Positions 1-5,039 of a DNA stretch of 5,039 nt are shown piece by piece. The DNA comes from Anaerolineaceae bacterium (GTDB taxonomy: Bacteria; Chloroflexota; Anaerolineae; Anaerolineales; Anaerolineaceae). The first letter of the stretch is position 1; the number at the start of each line of letters is the position of its first letter. The stretch is taken from assembly GCA_011620505.1 (NCBI GenBank), contig WOZA01000116.1, positions 1 to 5,039 on the forward strand, written 5' to 3'. The notes under the pieces were generated by a model. That model saw only the letters and a list, made by a program, of their open reading frames with translations. It searched no databases and was not told the DNA's origin. Position numbers and translations under genes: made by a program.

Positions 1-27
1 AGGCTGATAGAGGCCGAGAGCAAATGA
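1..27 (+). CDS. C-terminal tail of a possible upstream gene (partial)
   Basis: Reading from base 1, the first frame gives eight sense codons (RLIEAESK) and then TGA at 25-27. That stop overlaps the permease start ATG (24-26) as ATGA, the usual arrangement of translationally coupled genes in a bacterial operon. The second frame is closed by TGA at 5-7. Eight open codons prove little alone, so the call rests mainly on the overlap. The product cannot be identified from this tail. By family custom it could be another transporter component, such as an adaptor, ATPase or regulator, but that is a guess. Confidence 0.42.
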   Translation, partial: RLIEAESK

Positions 28-3000
28 TCTTTAAACACAGTTTTAACAGCATTATCCGCTCGCCGGGGAAAACCTTCCTATTCCTGATCTTGTTAACCGC
101 TTCAATCGTGTTTGTCAACCTGGGTAGCAGTATGAATTACTCTGCCAACCGCATGTTGGACCAGGCTAATGAGCACTTTAACACTGTCGTTGCTTTTAAA
201 TATGGCGACTTGCACAATCCCGATGGAGCTTGGGCAGATGAGAATTTCCAGAAGAACCTTGCGGCCATCGATTTTTCTGCCCTCTCAGATCACCCGGCTG
301 TAATCGCAGTTGACCAGGAGCGTACCCTTTCAGCCTACGCTGGAGACGATACGAAGGTCTGGCAAAGCAATTCACCTGTTAAAGATTATGTCATCGTCAC
401 ACTCCGCCTGCTTGCTCCCCAGGATGATGGAAGCTGGACTGCTCTCACCTACGACACCTACTTCGGGCGGCGGGTGAGCGGCACGGTCTACTTGCGGGTG
501 AATTCCTACAGTACCAGCGGATCGGATATCAGCGCTTATCTCCAGCCTGGGCGTACTTTTTTACTGGCTGCTCTTGCCCAAACAGCGCCAAGCAGCGGGC
601 TGACGCTCACGCCAATCAAACCGTCCCACATGGTTCAGGACCCCGATGAAATCCTTTCAAGCATTGAGGAAATTACCGATATCACCGATCAACCGGACTA
701 TTTTGAAAGCCCCGAAGGTCAGGCCTGGCTTGAGCTGGCAGATACATTGGCTGTCATTGACAAATCATTCCAGGTCGTTGCCACTTCCGATCTCGAGAGC
801 ATGGTTCCTTTCCATATGAAACAGACCTGGCTCACCAGCGGCAGTTTCCAACCCCAGGAAGGCACTTGCTACATCAGCGAACGCCTGGCGGGTGTGCTTG
901 GGTTGGAAGTGGGCGATTACTGGCACCTGGCATATCACTATGATCCAGCGGGCAACCCAGCCTTCACATATTCTCGTGGCAGCGGTTTTGCCCACGAAGA
1001 AGACTGCCAGATCGCCGGGATTTTCCACATCACAACCGACCTTTCCTATACCGTCCTGATCCCATACCCACAATGGCTGCAAAAAGCCCCGGATAATTAC
1101 GATTTTCTCCGCGTGCGGGTACAAAACTCGCAGGCGGAAGAATACCTGGCTTTTGCCAAAGATCACTTGCCTCAGATGGTGGAACTACAGGTCGAGGACC
1201 AGGGCTACAGCAACGCGGTTGTTCCCATCTTGAAGCTGCGGGAGCGCTCGCTCTACATGACCATCGCCAGCGCTGCGGCCGGCGTGGCCGTGATCTGCTT
1301 GTACGCCTACCTGTTTATTGTTCGCCAGCGCGAAACTGCTGACGTGATGATGAAATTGGGCACCGGGCGCGCAAAAACAATCGCTTACCTGGTCATCGGC
1401 ATCATGATCATTGCCATCCTCTCTGGTTTGGCGGGCATATACATTGCTGATCAGGTGGACTCCCGCTTGACTGGAGCGGTCTGGCAATCACTGCAGGGCG
1501 GCATCATGCAGGACCTGCGCTACAGCGAGCGTGCCCTGGGATTGCAACTCAAATTCGCGCCGGAACTTGTTACTGCCCCATGGGTGCGCTATGCAACCAC
1601 TGGCGCGGTAGTCGGATTGGTCTTTGTGATCACGCTGATTGCTTCATTAATAACCCTGAAGAAGCCCAAGCGACAGAAGGCGAAAACGGTCATCACTCCC
1701 AAAACAGAGAATGGAAGTGGCTTGAGTTTTGCATGGCTGCCAGGTTTGAGCTTGCGGTTTGCCTGTCGGTCGATCAAGCGCAACTTCTTTCGCAGCCTGA
1801 TCGTACCAGTAGCTGTTGCATTGTTGGCAGCATTTATCCTGGTTATTGGTATCTCAGTTGCCGAACAAGAGCAGGCAGCTTTGACGATTTACGATGAAGT
1901 ACCCACCACGGCCTACCTCACAACCGCGTTAGGCAGGCACAGGCAATTCCCCATCCAGCTTCAGAGCGATGTTTATCACATGCTTAACAATGAATGGCAG
2001 GGCCGGCAGACACGGTGGATGTTCCAATATCCTGTCACAGGCGATAGGGTGCGGTTTGCACGAGAGAGACTTGAAGCCGACAATCCGGTTATTGACGAAT
2101 TTTTGCTCACCCGCTACATGCATTATGCATATATGGGTTTGGTCGAAGGCGCGGATGGAAGACCAGGCACACCAAACCTCCTGGAAAGACCTAAAATTGA
2201 ACGGCGGGAGACTTCTATCGCAGAACAAGTAGGCTTCAACTGGCTTGCTCAGCAGGTAAAGAAAATGCCAGTTTTGGCTCTGACCGACAGCGTTGTTAGA
2301 ACCAGCGAAGCTGTCAAATTCCGTGAGTCGCAGGTGCAATGGCTGCAAGGATACTCGGATGAGGATTTTCTCAAGCCAGAGTATATCGTCGTGTTGCCGG
2401 ATCGCTTCATGAGCGAACAAGGGCTGATGCTTGGGGATATCATTCGGCTGGGAGTATACGAACCGGATGATAGCTTCGGGGTGCTGGCTGAAGCCTTTGA
2501 CTTCAAGGTTGTTGGAAGTTATTTTCAGGGCAGCCGCTCCCCGGTTTTTTCTGTCCCCTGGAACTTGCTGACCGAAATAAAAATGGGCACTGATCTGGGG
2601 ATTATGCTGCCTGAAAACCCTGAAGACCCGGAATCACCCCAAGTCGCTGGTCTACCTAATGAATACCTGGCAGAGTCAGTCGACTCAGCCACCATCATTC
2701 CAGAAGACCCGCGAAATTTGGATGCTTTACGAGATTACCTGGAGGAAAACGGTTACAGCCAGGTTGGGATCATCCGCAGCAACCGTCTGGCAGTTGTGAT
2801 CGAAGATAAAGCCCTGGCGGATGGCTTGCTCTCGATCCAACAGCACCTTTCTTTCCTCAATTTCATCATCCCGATCATGCTGCTGCTTTCCGGGGTGATC
2901 GCCTTTATCCTGTCCTACCTGCTCACGCGCAACCGTCTGCCTGAGTTTGCCGTGATGCGCAGCCTGGGTTCGAAGAAGATCCAGGTTTACATGGCGTTCT

Positions 3001-3194
3001 TTCTCGAGCAATTTTTCCTGCTGCTGATCGGGTTCCTGCCGATCGGCGTGGTTCTGTTGATGCGTCCGGAATGGCTGCCGGCCGTCGAACGCAACCTGGT
3101 TTTATTCTTAACTGTCTACACTTTGGGCATCATTATCGCTATCGGGCTGATGGGGCGCTCCAAAGTACTCGATATTTTGTTCACCAAGGAATAG
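24..3194 (+). CDS. FtsX/MacB-type ABC transporter permease, two tandem modules
   Basis: This 1056-residue protein is the membrane subunit of a mechanotransmission-type ABC transporter. Predicted helices lie near residues 17-35, 413-433, 453-475, 523-545, 590-612, 945-967, 990-1012 and 1025-1044. They form two modules of one anchor helix plus a three-helix FtsX core. Both cores show the family pattern of charged residues, a hydrophobic turn and LG: RQRETADVMMKLG at 434-446 and RNRLPEFAVMRSLG at 969-982. Two large extracytoplasmic domains (about 36-411 and 613-944) share MacB-like elements: LGLEVGD at 292-298 with CQIAGIF at 328-334, and LMLGD at 801-805 with FKVVGSYF at 827-834. The ATG at 24 is preferred because an N-terminal stretch of the family type (SFNSIIRSPGKT, then helix 1) follows at once, and AGAGG lies at 9-13. 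No in-frame stop precedes it within the window, so an earlier start is not excluded. The ATPase follows directly. The substrate is unknown; lipoprotein, peptide or drug export, or cell-envelope signalling, are all possible. Confidence 0.93.
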   Translation: MIFKHSFNSIIRSPGKTFLFLILLTASIVFVNLGSSMNYSANRMLDQANEHFNTVVAFKYGDLHNPDGAWADENFQKNLAAIDFSALSDHPAVIAVDQERTLSAYAGDDTKVWQSNSPVKDYVIVTLRLLAPQDDGSWTALTYDTYFGRRVSGTVYLRVNSYSTSGSDISAYLQPGRTFLLAALAQTAPSSGLTLTPIKPSHMVQDPDEILSSIEEITDITDQPDYFESPEGQAWLELADTLAVIDKSFQVVATSDLESMVPFHMKQTWLTSGSFQPQEGTCYISERLAGVLGLEVGDYWHLAYHYDPAGNPAFTYSRGSGFAHEEDCQIAGIFHITTDLSYTVLIPYPQWLQKAPDNYDFLRVRVQNSQAEEYLAFAKDHLPQMVELQVEDQGYSNAVVPILKLRERSLYMTIASAAAGVAVICLYAYLFIVRQRETADVMMKLGTGRAKTIAYLVIGIMIIAILSGLAGIYIADQVDSRLTGAVWQSLQGGIMQDLRYSERALGLQLKFAPELVTAPWVRYATTGAVVGLVFVITLIASLITLKKPKRQKAKTVITPKTENGSGLSFAWLPGLSLRFACRSIKRNFFRSLIVPVAVALLAAFILVIGISVAEQEQAALTIYDEVPTTAYLTTALGRHRQFPIQLQSDVYHMLNNEWQGRQTRWMFQYPVTGDRVRFARERLEADNPVIDEFLLTRYMHYAYMGLVEGADGRPGTPNLLERPKIERRETSIAEQVGFNWLAQQVKKMPVLALTDSVVRTSEAVKFRESQVQWLQGYSDEDFLKPEYIVVLPDRFMSEQGLMLGDIIRLGVYEPDDSFGVLAEAFDFKVVGSYFQGSRSPVFSVPWNLLTEIKMGTDLGIMLPENPEDPESPQVAGLPNEYLAESVDSATIIPEDPRNLDALRDYLEENGYSQVGIIRSNRLAVVIEDKALADGLLSIQQHLSFLNFIIPIMLLLSGVIAFILSYLLTRNRLPEFAVMRSLGSKKIQVYMAFFLEQFFLLLIGFLPIGVVLLMRPEWLPAVERNLVLFLTVYTLGIIIAIGLMGRSKVLDILFTKE
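3186..3190 (+). promoter_or_regulatory. Shine-Dalgarno site for the ATPase gene
   Basis: AAGGA sits inside the last codons of the permease, just before its TAG stop. It is 6 bases ahead of a GTG at 3197 and 12 bases ahead of the ATG at 3203, both in the ATPase frame. The spacing suits the GTG better, while ATG is the stronger start codon. Either choice implies that ribosomes finishing the permease can reinitiate on the ATPase, which would keep the two subunits in proportion. Confidence 0.6.
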
Positions 3195-3202
3195 AAGTGT
3201 TT

Positions 3203-3916
3203 ATGGATCAGACATTATTTACAGAACCCATCCTGAGGCTTGATAAGGTTAGCTACCAATATCGCAACAACTACCAGTCCGTCGACGCGGTCAAAGACGC
3301 TAGTGCTGATTTCTTTGAAGGGAAATTGTATGCCATTATTGGGAAATCCGGCTCAGGCAAGTCCACTTTGCTTTCCGTTATGGCTGGTCTGGCACTGCCT
3401 ACGAAAGGCCAGGTCATCTATCGTGGTATCCCAACCGATGAGGTCAATTTGGATAAGTATCGGCGCGAAAATGTGACCGTGGTTTATCAGAGTTTTAACC
3501 TTTTCCCGCTGATGACCTGCCTGGAGAATGTCTGTTTTCCATTGGAGTTGCTGGGCAAGACCCCAAAAGAGGCCTCAGTGATAGCCAAGGAGCAAATCGC
3601 TCACGTCAACCTGCCGGAAACGGTTTACAAGCGATTTCCGAATATGATCTCGGGGGGGGAAAAACAGCGTGTGGCGATTGCCCGGGCGCTGGCGTCTGGG
3701 GCAAAGGTCATCCTTGCTGATGAGCCGACTGGTAACCTGGATGTGGCTAACGGTGAGAAGATCGTTGAGTTGCTTTGGCATCTTGCGCATGATGAAAATT
3801 ACCTGGTCATTATCGTGACGCATGATTTGGGGATAACGAAGATAGCTGATGAGGTGATGCAGATGACCGATGGCTACTTGATGCCGATGGTTCTGGAGGA
3901 TGCTCCCGCTTTTTAG
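3203..3916 (+). CDS. ABC transporter ATP-binding protein (LolD/MacB/FtsE type)
   Basis: This 237-residue cytoplasmic ATPase has normal length for its subfamily and powers the adjacent permease by ATP-driven dimerisation. All motifs are present: aromatic A-loop near Y18/Y20, Walker A GKSGSGKST at 47-55, Q-loop Q96 in VYQSFNLFP, the subfamily segment MTCLENVCFPLELLG at 104-118, signature ISGGEKQRVAIARAL at 149-163, Walker B VILADEPTGNLD at 169-180 with catalytic E174, and H-loop H207 in VTHD. The signature has I for the usual L and K for the usual Q (ISGGEK versus LSGGEQ), both mild changes. The frame runs open further upstream to 3071, but that extension lies inside the permease gene and lacks family sequence, so ATG 3203 is chosen; GTG 3197, two residues longer, is a real alternative. 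The gene starts 8 bases after the permease stop and is very likely co-transcribed with it. The signature codons contain an eight-G run. The match to the LolD/MacB/FtsE group is clear, but the exact subfamily and cargo are not. Confidence 0.95.
   Translation: MDQTLFTEPILRLDKVSYQYRNNYQSVDAVKDASADFFEGKLYAIIGKSGSGKSTLLSVMAGLALPTKGQVIYRGIPTDEVNLDKYRRENVTVVYQSFNLFPLMTCLENVCFPLELLGKTPKEASVIAKEQIAHVNLPETVYKRFPNMISGGEKQRVAIARALASGAKVILADEPTGNLDVANGEKIVELLWHLAHDENYLVIIVTHDLGITKIADEVMQMTDGYLMPMVLEDAPAF
3652..3659 (+). repeat. Eight-G homopolymer within the ABC signature codons
   Basis: Eight consecutive G residues, followed directly by five A (3660-3664), encode S-G-G-E-K at residues 150-154 of the ATPase. 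The frame is intact as given. If one G were gained, the reading frame would stop at TGA 3718-3720, before the Walker B codons. If one G were lost, it would stop at TGA 3816-3818. Either change would abolish ATPase function. Confidence 0.95.
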
Positions 3917-3934
3917 CAGAGAGTCATCAGCTGC

Positions 3935-3950
3935 CAGAGGATTTCCTCTG
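3935..3950 (+). other. Inverted repeat in the ATPase-glycerate kinase gap
   Basis: CAGAGG and CCTCTG form a perfect 6-bp stem around the loop ATTT (the palindrome extends to 7 bp if only two bases are looped out). It lies 18 bases after the ATPase stop. No T tract follows, so it does not fit a canonical intrinsic terminator. It could be an RNA 3'-end stabiliser, a weak pause site or a protein-binding palindrome. A second CAGAG at 3917-3921 could compete for the same right arm. Confidence 0.5.
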
Positions 3951-3961
3951 ATAAACTTATC
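3950..3961 (+). other. Second short inverted repeat just before glycerate kinase
   Basis: GATAA and TTATC form a 5-bp palindrome around AC, abutting the preceding inverted repeat and ending 5 bases before the glycerate kinase ATG. TAAACT at 3952-3957 resembles a -10 hexamer, but I see no convincing -35 element at the expected distance. The site may be a small operator, a promoter core for a short-leader transcript, or chance. Nothing in the window settles this. Confidence 0.3.
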
Positions 3962-3966
3962 GCGTG

Positions 3967-5039
3967 ATGAAGAAAATTATCGTCGCGACTGACTCGTTCA
4001 AAGGCTCACTCAGTGCGCTGCAAGCCTGCCGCATCATTGCCGGGCAAGCCGAACGGGTCTTTCCTCAAGCTGAAATAGTGCAGCTGCCCATTTCGGATGG
4101 GGGAGAGGGGCTGGTTGAGGTTATTTTCAACGCGCTTGGGGGAGAACGTAAAATCGTTCATACCTGCGACCCACTGGGGCGGGAGATTTCTGCTTACTAT
4201 CTCCAGTTGGCAGACGGCTCGGCACTGATCGAGATGGCTGGGGCAGGGGGGCTCACATTGCTCGACCCTGGTGAATATGATCCGCTGCGCGCCAGCACTT
4301 TTGGGGTGGGTCTGATGATTTTAGATGCAGTCAAGAATGGCTTGGATCCAATTTACATCGGTCTGGGCGGCAGCGCTACGGTTGACGGCGGCACCGGGGC
4401 AGCGACTGCGTTGGGGATGCACTTTTTGGATGATATAGGTGAAAAGGTTACCAGCGGTGGGGGCTTGGGGAAGATCCAACGCCTTGATCTTTCCGGGTTG
4501 TGGGAATTGAATTATTCCGGAAAGCTTATTTTCCTGACGGATGTCAATAACCCCCTTTGCGGACCGAATGGCGCCGCGGAGGTTTTTGGACCCCAAAAGG
4601 GCGCAACCGCTGAACAGGTGTGGCAATTGAACCAGGGGCTGCGGAATTTGGCGGAATTGCTCGAGCGGAAAACAGGCTTGAATCTGCGGGACGTCCCCGG
4701 GATGGGGGCGGCTGGCGGGTTCGCGCTGCCTTTTGTGGCTTTACTGGGGGCTGAGATCAGAAGCGGGATTGATTTTGTGCTCGATTTGTTGAAATTTGAT
4801 GAAAAAATGGTGGGAAGTGACCTGGTAATCACAGGAGAAGGGCGCACAGACGCTCAGAGCTCTATGGGTAAGGCCATTTCAGCCCTTACTAGGCGTGCCC
4901 GGGAAGCTGGCGTGCGCGTAGCCGTTATTTCAGGTGCGCTGGGGGAGGGGGCTGAGAAAATGCTTGAGTTAGGCGTGGATGATTTGGTCCAGGCAACTCC
5001 TGCCGGGCAATCGCTTCAGGAAGCCCTCGCGCATGCCGC
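3967..5039 (+). CDS. Glycerate kinase, GarK/GlxK family (3' end cut by window)
   Basis: This enzyme phosphorylates D-glycerate with ATP, feeding it into lower glycolysis. Bacterial members of this family (PF02595/TIGR00045 type) are generally held to make 2-phosphoglycerate. The 357 visible codons are open to the window edge; members are usually about 375-380 residues, so only about 20 are missing. Family blocks appear in order: TDSFKGSLSA (8-17), ISDGGEG (42-48), DPLGR (68-72), IEMAGAGGL (88-96), STFGVG (110-115), IGLGGSATVDGGTGAATALG (131-150), TDVNNPLCGPNGAAEVFGPQKGA (in two parts: TDVNNPLCGPNGA 191-203, then AEVFGPQKGA 204-213), PGMGAAGGFALPF (244-256) and ITGEGRTDAQSSMGKA (288-303). ATG 3967 gives the standard N-terminus; a GTG directly before it at 3964 is also in frame. 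No Shine-Dalgarno sequence lies at normal distance; AGAGG at 3936-3940 is too far and is within a hairpin arm. The protein is cytoplasmic. It is 50 bases downstream of the ATPase, so it may share the transcript, but no functional link to the transporter is apparent. Confidence 0.95.
   Translation, partial: MKKIIVATDSFKGSLSALQACRIIAGQAERVFPQAEIVQLPISDGGEGLVEVIFNALGGERKIVHTCDPLGREISAYYLQLADGSALIEMAGAGGLTLLDPGEYDPLRASTFGVGLMILDAVKNGLDPIYIGLGGSATVDGGTGAATALGMHFLDDIGEKVTSGGGLGKIQRLDLSGLWELNYSGKLIFLTDVNNPLCGPNGAAEVFGPQKGATAEQVWQLNQGLRNLAELLERKTGLNLRDVPGMGAAGGFALPFVALLGAEIRSGIDFVLDLLKFDEKMVGSDLVITGEGRTDAQSSMGKAISALTRRAREAGVRVAVISGALGEGAEKMLELGVDDLVQATPAGQSLQEALAHA

Noticed and set aside
2116..2130. 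AT-rich palindromic stretch around ATGCATTATGCAT in the permease gene
   Set aside because: It encodes M-H-Y-A-Y within the ectodomain and has no supporting regulatory context.
1929..2420. Minus-strand open frame of 163 codons opposite the permease
   Set aside because: It has no recognisable motif, and the plus strand carries a continuous, family-consistent membrane protein through this stretch.
2671..2684. Inverted repeat GAGTC-AGTC-GACTC within the permease gene
   Set aside because: It is short and isolated inside a coding region, with no promoter or other context; chance is sufficient.
3071..3202. Upstream extension of the ATPase by 44 residues to an ATG at 3071
   Set aside because: The extension falls within the last helix of the permease gene, is not ABC-like, and would move the start far from the ribosome binding site at 3186-3190.
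3895..3914. Possible intrinsic terminator at the end of the ATPase gene (GGAG/CTCC stem followed by TTTTT)
   Set aside because: The stem is only 4 bp, lies inside the coding sequence, and is separated from the short T run by CGC; it is too weak to call.
4321..4847. Two overlapping minus-strand open frames of 101 and 111 codons opposite glycerate kinase
   Set aside because: They lie opposite a clearly conserved gene, are mutually overlapping, show no recognisable domain, and are best explained as codon-composition shadows.

Overview
The window reads as one co-directional, gene-dense plus-strand segment of a bacterial chromosome. It holds the tail of a probable upstream gene, a large FtsX/MacB-type ABC permease, its ABC ATPase, and a class II-type glycerate kinase that runs off the right edge. 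I see no RNA genes, mobile elements, CRISPR or phage features. Base composition is moderate (roughly half G+C by eye). The architecture (long two-module FtsX permease plus a separate LolD/MacB-like ATPase, next to a glycerate kinase) would suit a Chloroflexota (Anaerolineae-like) or similar environmental bacterium. That is a low-confidence inference from style, not from a marker gene.

Layout: bases 1-27 can be read as the last eight codons and stop of an upstream gene that overlaps the permease start by the classic ATGA tetranucleotide. Bases 24-3194 encode a 1056-residue membrane protein made of two tandem modules. Each module has a transmembrane anchor, a large extracytoplasmic domain and a three-helix FtsX core. 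The ATPase follows within a few bases (start at 3203, or GTG at 3197) and ends at 3916, with all nucleotide-binding motifs intact. A 50-base gap (3917-3966) carries two abutting short inverted repeats and no good Shine-Dalgarno site. The glycerate kinase then starts at 3967 and is still open at 5039, about 20 residues short of the usual family length.

The permease and ATPase almost certainly form one transporter: two ATPase subunits would bind the two FtsX modules of a single polypeptide. The family (MacB, LolCDE, FtsEX, BceAB) works mechanically on substrates at the outer face of the membrane (lipoproteins, peptides, antibiotics, cell-wall enzymes) rather than importing small solutes. The actual substrate cannot be read from this sequence. 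The glycerate kinase has no obvious functional link to the transporter and is probably just a neighbour or a separate transcription unit.

The most notable local signals are a G8-A5 homopolymer inside the codons for the ABC signature motif, the structured 50-base gap, and a sharp rise in G-runs in the last 1.4 kb. I did not find convincing evidence for a previously undescribed system.
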